Under the pieces are notes generated by a model. The model was given only the letters and a program-made list of their open reading frames with translations, had not been told where the DNA came from and made no database searches. Made by a program: the position numbers and the translations under genes. A stretch of 64,000 nt of DNA, from assembly GCA_965208395.1 (NCBI GenBank), contig CBDBON010000001.1, forward strand, positions 186,001 to 250,000, given 5' to 3'. Source of the DNA: CBDBON01 sp965208395. GTDB lineage: Bacteria; Chloroflexota; Dehalococcoidia; Lucifugimonadales; CBDBON01. Positions 50,524 through 58,087 of the stretch are shown here, in pieces (positions within the stretch are counted from its first letter, which is position 1; each line of letters opens with the position of its first letter).

Positions 50524-51252
50524 ATGCGCATCAATAGAGTTGTCCAAAGGATGAGACGAGGTGAGCTTGCCTACGGCATCAACATGTCGTTCCCCTCCAC
50601 GACCCTGCTAGAGCTCGCCGGACGCGCCGGCTTCGAGTTCGTCATGTTCGACGGCGAGCACGGTCCGTTCACGCCCCAGGATATCGACGATCTGTGCCGG
50701 GTCGCCGACATGGCCGGACTGACTCCGATGGCGCGCGTACCCAACATCGACGACTCCACGATACTGCGCTTCCTGGACAGGGGGATCATGGGAATACTGG
50801 GTCCCCACATCACCACTGCCGAGAGGGCCCGACAGCTCGCCGACGCCTGCCGCTACGCGCCTCGCGGAAAGCGCTCCTTCGGTTCGGGGAGAGGCGCATA
50901 CTTCGGCGACTTCGACTCAGGCCCGGAATATATGGAGCACACCAACGACAATGTCCTCGTGATGGCGCAGCTCGAAGACGTCGAGGTACTCGACAACATC
51001 GACGAGATACTGTCGGTAGAGGGGATAGATGTCTACGCCTCCGGCGCACAGGACATCGCGCAGTCGATGGGACTCCAAGGACAGCCCAACCATCCTAGGG
51101 TGCAGGAGTTCGAGGAGACCGTGGCCGCGAATGTCCGGGCCGCCGGCAAGAAGACCTCCGAGGACGTGATGGTCGCGGCGCGTGCCGCCAACCTCTTCCT
51201 CGAAGGCGCGCGCGCCTTCCTCGATAGGAACAGGGGAGGGAGAGAACAATGA
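50524..51252 (+). CDS. HpcH/HpaI-family aldolase
   Basis: 242 residues from ATG 50524. MFDGEHGPF gives the catalytic His (H46), and PMARVP the conserved Arg (R71). Metal-binding acidic residues are plausible in MAQLEDVE and DVYASGAQD. These class II aldolases reversibly cleave 2-keto-3-deoxy acids or hydroxyacids to pyruvate plus an aldehyde. The usual V-P-M loop is changed to GPHIT. It overlaps the next gene by four bases and forms a three-gene operon with a KPR-like dehydrogenase and an enolase-superfamily enzyme, so a sugar-acid pathway is likely; the substrate is unknown. Confidence 0.88.
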   Translation: MRINRVVQRMRRGELAYGINMSFPSTTLLELAGRAGFEFVMFDGEHGPFTPQDIDDLCRVADMAGLTPMARVPNIDDSTILRFLDRGIMGILGPHITTAERARQLADACRYAPRGKRSFGSGRGAYFGDFDSGPEYMEHTNDNVLVMAQLEDVEVLDNIDEILSVEGIDVYASGAQDIAQSMGLQGQPNHPRVQEFEETVAANVRAAGKKTSEDVMVAARAANLFLEGARAFLDRNRGGREQ

Positions 51253-52271
51253 GAAGGATCGTCGTCCTGGGCGCCGGGGCTATCGGAAGCGTCATAGGAG
51301 CCTATCTGACGCGGGCGGGGCACGATGTCACGCTCATCGACGCGTGGGGAGAGCACGTCGATGCGATGAAGCGAGACGGACTGCGCATCACAGCTCAGGA
51401 CGAGGAATTCGTCGTCCCGGTCGAAGCGATGCACCTCGGACAGCTCAACACCGTCCTCGAACCCTTCGACGCCGCCTTCCTCTGCGTGAAGTCCTATGAC
51501 ACCGTCTGGGCCACCCACCTCCTTCTGCCCTATATCGAACCGACCGCCCCGATAGTCTCCGCGCAGAACGGCATAAACGACGAGACGATCGCTCGGGTAG
51601 CCGGTTACACTCGGGAGATCGGCTGTGTCGTCGTACTCGGCGCCGGACTCTACGAAGCGGGCCACGCTATCCGGACTAGCGTACCGGATAGGCTGGCATT
51701 CGCCGTCAGCGAGCTCAGCGGCGTGCGCAGTCCCCGCATAGAAGCGCTCGCGGACATGATGAAGGCCATCGGGCCCACCAAGGTGACCGACAACCTGTGG
51801 GGCGACCGCTGGGCAAAGCTGGCGACCAACTGCATGTTCAACTCCGTCTGCGCCGTAACCGGACTCGGCTCTGGCTCCGTCAGGACTACTCCGGGCGCGG
51901 TTGACGCCTCCATCAGGATCGCCTCGGAGGTCGCCCGTGTGGGCCGAGCCCTGGGCGTGGTCGTCGAGCCCATCAACGGTATCCCGGCCGAGACCTATGA
52001 GCGTTGCGGGGAGCCCGAGGCGATGGAGCGGATCAAGGAGGGGCTGGCGGCCGGCGCCGGGGAGCTCGGAGCCGGCAGACCATCCATGCTCCAGGACGTC
52101 ATGAAGCGCCGCCGCACCGAGATAGACCACCTCAACGGATACGTCGTATCGCGCGGCGCCGAGGTCGGAATCGATACTCCGGCAAACGAAGAAGTGAGTC
52201 GGCTGGTCAGACTCATCGAGCGTGGCCGGCTCGAATCGGGCGTCGACAACATCGAGAGGCTGCCAGCGTAG
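51249..52271 (+). CDS. Ketopantoate reductase (ApbA/PanE)-family dehydrogenase
   Basis: 340 residues from ATG 51249. Rossmann GAGAIGSVIG at residues 8-17, CVKSYDT and AQNGINDE are family motifs; the C-terminal all-helical domain has WAKLATNCMFNSVCAVTG with the catalytic Lys/Asn region. The family reduces 2-keto acids with NADPH. Because it sits in a catabolic operon rather than with panB, it may act on a different 2-keto or 3-hydroxy acid. It is 14 bases before the dehydratase-like gene. Confidence 0.85.
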   Translation: MRRIVVLGAGAIGSVIGAYLTRAGHDVTLIDAWGEHVDAMKRDGLRITAQDEEFVVPVEAMHLGQLNTVLEPFDAAFLCVKSYDTVWATHLLLPYIEPTAPIVSAQNGINDETIARVAGYTREIGCVVVLGAGLYEAGHAIRTSVPDRLAFAVSELSGVRSPRIEALADMMKAIGPTKVTDNLWGDRWAKLATNCMFNSVCAVTGLGSGSVRTTPGAVDASIRIASEVARVGRALGVVVEPINGIPAETYERCGEPEAMERIKEGLAAGAGELGAGRPSMLQDVMKRRRTEIDHLNGYVVSRGAEVGIDTPANEEVSRLVRLIERGRLESGVDNIERLPA

Positions 52272-52285
52272 AGGGACTGCCCGCT

Positions 52286-53449
52286 ATGAAGATAACCAGC
52301 GTTACGACCTTCCTCACCAACCCCGGCGAGCGCAAGAACCTCTGCTTCGTCAAGCTGGAGACGGACGAGGGGCTGCACGGCTGGGGCGAGTGCTACACCC
52401 AGTCCGACCGGGACGTCCAGATCAAGTCACACGTCGACGCTCTCACGCGCTACCTGCTCGGCAGGGATCCGGCCAACGTGAAACACTTCCTGCAGGTCGT
52501 CTACGACGACTTCGCCTCGCGGCGCGGTGGCATGGACCTCTTCTGCGCGATCAGCGGTATAGAGCAGGCGATGTGGGATATTCAGGGCAAGGCCCTGGGC
52601 GTTCCGGTCTACAAGTTGATCGGCGGCGCCTGTCGCAGCAGGATACGGGTCTACGCCAACGGATGGTCCCAGCCCTACAGGCGAGGAACCGGCAATACTG
52701 AAGCCCTCGCGTCGGCCGCAATGGAGATGGTCGACCTGGGTTTCACCGCCATCAAGTTTGACCCGGTGCCAGGCCCGTGGCGAACACTGGTCGATAAGCA
52801 GGTGGAGCGGGCCACCGTCGAGAACGTCCGTGCGGTTAGGGAGGCCGTCGGCCCCGACGTCGACATCCTCCTCGACATGCACCGGCGTCTCGCCCCCATG
52901 CACGCCATACGCATCTCACGCGAAATCGAACAGTACCGGCCCTTCTGGTACGAGGAGCCGGTCCTGGCCGACAACGTCGACGCTCTCGCCAAGGCTAGCC
53001 GCAGCATCTCCATCCCCGTGGTGACCGGGGAGGCGCTCTACACCAAGTTCGAGTTCAGGGACGTTTTCGAAAAGCAGGCAGTCGACATCATCAACCCCGA
53101 CGTGTGCAACGTCGGCGGCATTCTCGAGTTGAAGGAGATCGCCGCGATGGCGGAGACCTACTTCGTGGCCGTCTCTCCGCACAACTACAACAGCACCACC
53201 GTCGGGCTGGCGGCCACCATACAGGTGTCGGCCGCCATTCCCAACTTCCTGATTACCGAGTACTTCATGAACATGGACGCATTTGGCAAGGAGGTGGCCG
53301 TCCGGCCCTTCGAGGTCGTCGACGGCTACATCGACCTGCCGGAGACGCCTGGTCTTGGCATCGATCTCGACGAGGACGCCCTCGCCCGCTACCCGTACCA
53401 GCCCGGACGTCCCCGCTCCATCCGCCAATACTCCGACGAAGGCCCGTAG
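52286..53449 (+). CDS. Enolase-superfamily acid-sugar dehydratase (mandelate racemase/GalD-like)
   Basis: 387 residues from ATG 52286. The N-terminal capping domain is followed by the barrel: K157-x-D159 on strand 2, metal ligands D197 (with H199 in the D-x-H motif LLDMHRR), E223 (WYEEP) and E249 (VTGEA), and H299 in SPHN. The D-x-H plus late His pattern matches D-galactonate/D-mannonate dehydratase-type members rather than classic mandelate racemase (KxK). It would dehydrate a sugar acid to a 2-keto-3-deoxy acid, feeding the upstream aldolase. The exact sugar is unknown. Confidence 0.88.
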   Translation: MKITSVTTFLTNPGERKNLCFVKLETDEGLHGWGECYTQSDRDVQIKSHVDALTRYLLGRDPANVKHFLQVVYDDFASRRGGMDLFCAISGIEQAMWDIQGKALGVPVYKLIGGACRSRIRVYANGWSQPYRRGTGNTEALASAAMEMVDLGFTAIKFDPVPGPWRTLVDKQVERATVENVRAVREAVGPDVDILLDMHRRLAPMHAIRISREIEQYRPFWYEEPVLADNVDALAKASRSISIPVVTGEALYTKFEFRDVFEKQAVDIINPDVCNVGGILELKEIAAMAETYFVAVSPHNYNSTTVGLAATIQVSAAIPNFLITEYFMNMDAFGKEVAVRPFEVVDGYIDLPETPGLGIDLDEDALARYPYQPGRPRSIRQYSDEGP

Positions 53450-53477
53450 GGAGTTCCATTCTTCACGACTCTGTGCG

Positions 53478-53483
53478 TATAAT
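53478..53483 (+). promoter_or_regulatory. Possible promoter of a small transcript
   Basis: TATAAT (perfect -10) at 53478-53483, but no good -35 at the right distance (TTCCAT at 53454). It would start a transcript of about 150 bases ending at the hairpin 53608-53635. Confidence 0.4.
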
Positions 53484-53547
53484 GCGCGCGGAGACAGGGT
53501 GGATGAGGTAGACAGCCTAAGGGGGTCTCTAGAAAGGAGGACGCCTG

Positions 53548-53580
53548 TTGGACAGTAGTATGAGGAGGTGGTCCAGGTAG
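53548..53580 (+). CDS. Possible 10-codon small ORF with strong ribosome-binding site
   Basis: AAAGGAGG at 53533-53540 lies seven bases before TTG 53548, which opens a frame reading MDSSMRRWSR then TAG. Two hairpins follow. The SD is stronger than most in the window, but ten codons is too little to judge by composition. It may be a real micropeptide, a leader peptide or chance. Confidence 0.25.
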   Translation: MDSSMRRWSR

Positions 53581-53635
53581 GTGTTCCCTGGAACACCTCT
53601 CAGTTTCGAGGGGCCCCGGAAAACCGGGGCCCCTC
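53579..53635. terminator. Tandem hairpins between convergent operons
   Basis: First stem AGGTGTTC/GAACACCT (53579-53586/53591-53598); second a perfect 12-bp GC stem with an AAAA loop (arms 53608-53619 and 53624-53635). Only a modest T content follows (GTCGTTTG). Likely a bidirectional terminator for the plus-strand enolase operon and the minus-strand PTE gene. Confidence 0.7.
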
Positions 53636-53646
53636 GTCGTTTGTCC

Positions 53647-54612
53647 CTATCCCTCGAAGAATCGGCGTGGGTTATCGACCATGATCCCGTCGATAGTCTC
53701 TGAGTCTACGCCCAGCGCCATCAGCATCGGCACTACGTTGCGGCTGATGAAGAGGTAGCCGTCCGGGTTGGCCCGCGCCCGCTCCTCTCGTATCTCTTCG
53801 TTGACGGCCGTCACGGTCGTCGCCCAGTCGTGGCTCAGCATGATCCGGTCGGCGTACCCGGCGTCGATGAGCCGTTTGGCCGTCTCGGTGCGGCCCCTCC
53901 AGTTTGGCGTACCCGGTCTGTTGCCGGCCGGGAAGCGGTCCAGTCCGATCCAGACCCCCTTGTCGATCAGCCCCTCGTCGATCAGCCCCTCCAGGTAGTC
54001 CATGTCGGTGGTGTCGTTGCTGTGCCCGATGTAGACCCTGCTTAGGTCCACCCCCTCGTCTTCGAAGATGCGCACCTGCGCCTCTCCCACTCGAAGCGGC
54101 GCCCACGCGTGCGTCGATATGGGCACTCCCGTTGCCTGGTGGGTGCGGGCGACGGCGCGTAGCACCAGCTCGCCCCCCTCGGTCACGCCCTCTACGTCGT
54201 TGGCTACCTTGATGATTCCGGGCCTGATACCCGTCCCCTCTATCCCATTCCTGATCTCACGGATGTATAACTCCGCGAGCGCGTCCGGCGTCGCCGTCAG
54301 GAAGATGCGCGGGATGTCGAGCCACGAGCCGGTCGCGCACACGATGTGCACGCCGGACCTTCTCGACACCTCCTCGAGCGCCCCTACGTCGCGGCCCAGG
54401 TCGATTGTCGAGACGTCTACTATGGTGCGGACGCCCTCCGCATGGGCCTCCTTCAGCTGCGCGACCCCGGCGTCGATGGTCGCCTCCCGGTCGATGAACT
54501 CGGGATAGACTTGCCCGACGCCCGCGGAAGTCACTATCACGTGCTCGTGCGACAGCGTCCTTCCCAGCTCGGATGAGTCTATCTGCCCAAGGACCGTGTC
54601 GATGGTTGCCAT
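53647..54612 (-). CDS. Phosphotriesterase-family metal-dependent hydrolase
   Basis: 321 residues. The amidohydrolase metal set is complete: H22 and H24 (LSHEHV), carboxylated Lys135 (IIKVAND), H168 (STHAW), H197 (GHSND) and D262 (LSHDW). PTE-family members hydrolyse lactones, phosphotriesters or related esters in a binuclear metal site. Being next to a FAH-family gene and near sugar-acid genes, lactonase activity is more plausible than phosphotriesterase activity. There is an internal micro-duplication GLIDEGLIDKG around residues 209-219. It is the last gene of the minus cluster. Confidence 0.87.
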   Translation of the reverse strand: MATIDTVLGQIDSSELGRTLSHEHVIVTSAGVGQVYPEFIDREATIDAGVAQLKEAHAEGVRTIVDVSTIDLGRDVGALEEVSRRSGVHIVCATGSWLDIPRIFLTATPDALAELYIREIRNGIEGTGIRPGIIKVANDVEGVTEGGELVLRAVARTHQATGVPISTHAWAPLRVGEAQVRIFEDEGVDLSRVYIGHSNDTTDMDYLEGLIDEGLIDKGVWIGLDRFPAGNRPGTPNWRGRTETAKRLIDAGYADRIMLSHDWATTVTAVNEEIREERARANPDGYLFISRNVVPMLMALGVDSETIDGIMVDNPRRFFEG

Positions 54613-54621
54613 CTGTCCTTC

Positions 54622-55407
54622 CTACGGCTCCGCAACGACCGGATTGCTCAGCGTCCCCACGCCGGTGATCTCTATCTCCACCACGTCGCCCGACTTCATG
54701 TTCTCAGTCGCGCCGTCCGTCCCCATCCAGATCACGTCGCCGGGATAGAGCGTCAGATAGCGCGTCATAGCGGCGATGTAGGTGGCGATGCCGAACACCA
54801 TGTTGTTCGTGTCGAACTGCGACACCGTCGCCCCGTTGAGCCTCACCGTCGTCTCCATCGTCGTCGGGTCGGCATCCGTCTCGATCCATGGCCCCATCGG
54901 CTTGAAGGTGTCAGTGTTCTTGGAGCGCCACATCGTGCTGTCTGAAGCCTGCCAGGTTCGCTCGCTAACGTCGTTCCCGATCGTATACCCGAGCACGCAT
55001 GAGAACGCCTCCGCCTCCGAGAGATGCTTCACCTGCTTGCCGATGACGACCACCAGCTCTCCCTCGTACTGCACCTTCTCGGTCGCGTCCGCCGGTATGA
55101 CGATCGACTCCCCGTGCGCTATCAGCGCGTTGTTCGCCCGGTACCCGATGTTGGGATACTTTGGGACATCCGCCACGGAGAGCCCCAGTCCGGGGTCTGC
55201 GACCTTCAGATGGTCGACGTAGTTGAGGCCCGCACAGTAGAAGGTACGGGGCACGACCGGCACCAGGACACGCACCGAGTCCAGGGCGCGTCGGCTGCCC
55301 GTACGTCTGTGCGAGCCGAACGGCGAGCCTGACACCTCTTCGATCTCGTCTCCATCGACGATCCCGTACGACCTCCTCCCCTCCGTCTCAAACCGTATCC
55401 ACCGCAT
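54622..55407 (-). CDS. Fumarylacetoacetate hydrolase-family protein
   Basis: 261 residues. FYCAGLNYVDHL, the metal-binding E-x-E of QYEGELVVVIG, GYTIGNDVSERTWQ and MWRSKNTDTFKPMGPW are FAH catalytic-domain features. Family members cleave or hydrate 2-keto acids: acylpyruvate hydrolases, oxaloacetate decarboxylases or hydratases. It is nine bases before the PTE gene and 18 after the CinA-like gene, so part of the same operon. Substrate unknown. Confidence 0.88.
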   Translation of the reverse strand: MRWIRFETEGRRSYGIVDGDEIEEVSGSPFGSHRRTGSRRALDSVRVLVPVVPRTFYCAGLNYVDHLKVADPGLGLSVADVPKYPNIGYRANNALIAHGESIVIPADATEKVQYEGELVVVIGKQVKHLSEAEAFSCVLGYTIGNDVSERTWQASDSTMWRSKNTDTFKPMGPWIETDADPTTMETTVRLNGATVSQFDTNNMVFGIATYIAAMTRYLTLYPGDVIWMGTDGATENMKSGDVVEIEITGVGTLSNPVVAEP

Positions 55408-55425
55408 CTTTCTCCTCCTGCTAGC

Positions 55426-56655
55426 CTACTCCTCGAACCCCTCCAGTAGCGCCACCCGAACCTGCTCTATCGCGTTCAGGCTTATGCGCGTCCGGTCGGG
55501 ACGGCCTCGTCCGCCGTATGGATATTGGCGCCTGCGGTATCCCACCCCGTCGGTGACGCAGATGTACGTCTCCCCGCGCCCGAGGTTCTCCACCTTCTCC
55601 TCTCCTGGGACGACATGCACTGCCAGTCCCAGCGTGCTTCCGGCTAACGCGCGGACGGAGAGCGCTAGCTCCTCCGCGAGCGATGCGGCGTCCCCGGGAA
55701 GCGGAGTGCTTCCAAGCAGCCGCTTGATAGTCGACTCCTCGTTGGCGACGACGCCTTCTACGAAGCTCCTCTCGCTCGCATCGTTGAGTCGGCCCGCAAC
55801 CATTCCTCCGGTCAGATCCTCGTACACCGCTATCGTGGCGTCCCGCGATTCGAGAATCCCACCGACGACTCCTTCCATCGTCTCGCCGTCTACGGCGAAG
55901 AGATGACGGCCCAGCAGCGCGCGCACCTCGTCCTCGGTTGGTCCGATCAGAGCCATCGCCTCCTCGACGGTCGACGCCTTGGCCGCGATTCTCACGTCCA
56001 CCTGTCCGGGGTGAGCCAGCACCCCGACCGTCGGATTGGTCGACCTGGCGATTAGGTGTCCGATCAGATCGTCGACGCTGCTCTCCCCCATGTCCGCCAC
56101 CTTGAGCACTCGATATGCGATGGTCTCGGACAGCTCGAACCTTCTGCGGAGATAGGGTGCCAGCTCGTTGTCGAAGAGCCACTTCAGCTCGAACGGCACG
56201 CCCGGAAGGGCAAAGACGACCGCCCGCGAGTCCTCCACGAAGAACGACGGCGCAGTGCCGTTAGGGTTGTCCACGACGGTTGCGCCCTCGGGAATGTAGG
56301 CTTGTCGCTGATTGTTGGGCGTCATTATCAGCCCTCGCCGCTGGAACCGGCGGTCGATCTGCTCTACGAGCCGCTGGTCCAGGATGAGTCTGCGTCCCGT
56401 CGCCTCGGCGATCACCTCGCGGGTCACGTCGTCTTGCGTCGGCCCGAGACCGCCCCCGGTGATGACCACGTCAGACCGGTCGAGCGCCCGGTCGATTACC
56501 TCCCTCATGCGTCGCGGGTTGTCGCCCACCACCGTCTTGTAGAACAGGTTGACGCCCAGGTCGGTCAGACGCCTCGCCATCCACGGCCCGTTTGTGTCCA
56601 CGATCTGGCCGAGAAGCAGCTCGGAGCCGATGGAGACTATCTCCGCGTTGGGCAC
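55426..56655 (-). CDS. cinA: CinA-family protein with degenerate C-terminal amidase domain
   Basis: 409 residues from GTG 56655 (GGTGAGG upstream; an in-frame ATG at 56718 adds 21 residues). The N-terminal MoCF-like domain is well conserved: EIVSIGSELLLGQIVDTN and ITGGGLGPTQDDVTR, expected to have ADP-ribose pyrophosphatase activity. In the C-terminal domain the NMN-deamidase motif ESCTGG reads EDLTGG (residues 279-284), losing the catalytic Ser, and the later TGIAGP-type loop is replaced by LAVHVVPGEE. So the deamidase part is probably inactive. It lies in a catabolic gene cluster, with no recA nearby. Confidence 0.88.
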   Translation of the reverse strand: MPNAEIVSIGSELLLGQIVDTNGPWMARRLTDLGVNLFYKTVVGDNPRRMREVIDRALDRSDVVITGGGLGPTQDDVTREVIAEATGRRLILDQRLVEQIDRRFQRRGLIMTPNNQRQAYIPEGATVVDNPNGTAPSFFVEDSRAVVFALPGVPFELKWLFDNELAPYLRRRFELSETIAYRVLKVADMGESSVDDLIGHLIARSTNPTVGVLAHPGQVDVRIAAKASTVEEAMALIGPTEDEVRALLGRHLFAVDGETMEGVVGGILESRDATIAVYEDLTGGMVAGRLNDASERSFVEGVVANEESTIKRLLGSTPLPGDAASLAEELALSVRALAGSTLGLAVHVVPGEEKVENLGRGETYICVTDGVGYRRRQYPYGGRGRPDRTRISLNAIEQVRVALLEGFEE

Positions 56656-56713
56656 AGCCTCACCGTTTTGCCTCTTATCCCGTCCGTGGGGGCAGATTGA
56701 GATGGGGGCTCTT

Positions 56714-56752
56714 GCCACCTCTCCCTCGACAGGAGAGGATTGAGGTGAGGGT
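56714..56752. repeat. REP-like palindromic intergenic repeat, copy 1
   Basis: CCTCTCC (56718-56724) pairs with GGAGAGG (56732-56738), and GATTGAGGTGAGG follows. The unit resembles that at 60859-60902: both begin GCTCTT, have ACCT, a short CTCCC-type stem and end GATTGAGRTGRG. Confidence 0.5.
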
Positions 56753-56769
56753 GACTCGATACAGGCCCC

Positions 56770-58044
56770 TCACGCTGTTATGCCCTCGTCGATCAGCCGT
56801 TGGATGTCGTCGGCGCTGTAGCCGAGCCTGCTCAGAATCTCCGCTGAGTGCTCGCCGAGGAACGGAGATGCCGACCGCATCTCGAGAGGCGTCTCCGTCA
56901 TCTTGAGGAGCGGCCCGACCATCTTGAGGCTTCCCGCCAGAGAATGCTCCAGCTCTACGACGTCACCGTTGGCGACCACCTGCTCGTCGTCGGTCAACTC
57001 CTCCGCGAACCTGACGGGGCCGGAGGGAACGCCGGCCTCGTCGAACAGCGCCAGCCACTCCTCAACCGTCTTCTCCCGGAACAGCTCTTCGGCCTTGGTG
57101 ACCAGCGCCTCGTTGAAGGCCGCGGTCTCCTCACTGTGAGGGTCGTACCCCGGCTCGAAGCGTATGTCGTCCAGCCCCACCAGATCGGAGACGCGCTTGC
57201 GCAGCCGGTCGCTCAGGCATCCGACGGCCAGCGTGCCATCCTTCGCCTGGTAGGTCCTGTAGTAGATATAAAACCCGTGCCGTCTTGCTGAGAATCGTTC
57301 CAGGTATCTCTCGTATATCTGCTCGTACGCCGTGCCGGCCGCCCTGTCCCGCGCCAGCTCGTCTGCGAACTCTGCGCGCCGCTCGTCGTCCACCGCGGCC
57401 ACCTGGATGAACCGGCTGGTCTGCAGGTTGAGCGCCGTCGCCATCAGCGAGGTCTCGATCTTCTGGCCCTTGCCCGTGCGCTCCCGGTGGTACAGGGCGG
57501 CGCAGACGCCCCAGGCGATGGCGATGCCGGTCGCGAAGTCGGCGACCGGGGTCGACACGATTTGCCTGGGCATGCCGTCTACGATCTTACCCTCGGACGC
57601 CATCAGCCCCGACATCGCCTGCACGATCAGGTCGTAGCCGGGTCGGTAGCTGTCGGGGCCCTTCCGCCCGTAGGCGGTGTTGTCGCAATAGATGAGCCTG
57701 GGGTTCTTGGCCGACAGAGTCTCCCAGTCGATGCCCAAGTTGTAAGGCACGTCCGGGCGGGCGTTGATCACGACGACGTCGGTATCCTGGATGAGCCGGT
57801 CGACGATCCTCTTCGCTTCTGGCTTGTTCAGGTCGAGGGGAAGGCTTCGCTTGCCGCGGTTCACGGCGATGAAGACGCGGCTCTCGTTGGGAATGAACGA
57901 GTCCTGGAATCGCCATGGCTCGCCCCATGGGGGCTCGATCTTGATCACGTCGGCGCCCATGTCGGCGAGGAGCATCCCGCCGTAGGGTCCTGCGATGATC
58001 TCGCTGAACTCGAGTACGGTGACGCCGTTCAGGGGTGGTGGCAT
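56770..58044 (-). CDS. Type III (CaiB/BaiF) acyl-CoA transferase
   Basis: 424 residues. LEFSEIIAGPYGGMLLADMG and ADVIKIEPPWGEPWR at the N-terminus, VNRGKRSLPLDL, and the catalytic Asp138 in RPGYDLIVQAMSG are typical of family III CoA-transferases (formyl-CoA:oxalate CoA-transferase, carnitine CoA-transferase). The enzyme moves CoA between carboxylic acids through an aspartyl-CoA anhydride. It is 43 bases after the TPP enzyme. Frc and an oxalyl-CoA-decarboxylase-like TPP enzyme are a known pair, which suggests but does not prove oxalate or 2-hydroxyacyl-CoA metabolism. Confidence 0.9.
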   Translation of the reverse strand: MPPPLNGVTVLEFSEIIAGPYGGMLLADMGADVIKIEPPWGEPWRFQDSFIPNESRVFIAVNRGKRSLPLDLNKPEAKRIVDRLIQDTDVVVINARPDVPYNLGIDWETLSAKNPRLIYCDNTAYGRKGPDSYRPGYDLIVQAMSGLMASEGKIVDGMPRQIVSTPVADFATGIAIAWGVCAALYHRERTGKGQKIETSLMATALNLQTSRFIQVAAVDDERRAEFADELARDRAAGTAYEQIYERYLERFSARRHGFYIYYRTYQAKDGTLAVGCLSDRLRKRVSDLVGLDDIRFEPGYDPHSEETAAFNEALVTKAEELFREKTVEEWLALFDEAGVPSGPVRFAEELTDDEQVVANGDVVELEHSLAGSLKMVGPLLKMTETPLEMRSASPFLGEHSAEILSRLGYSADDIQRLIDEGITA

Positions 58045-58087
58045 GTCCGCCTACCTCTTGATCACGCTGCGGATCGTTTCGGAGTTT

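Noticed and set aside
53530..53635. T-box or other amino-acid riboswitch between the convergent operons
   Set aside because: A GGTGGTCC-like stretch was considered, but the T-box antiterminator and specifier loop are absent and no gene follows on that strand.
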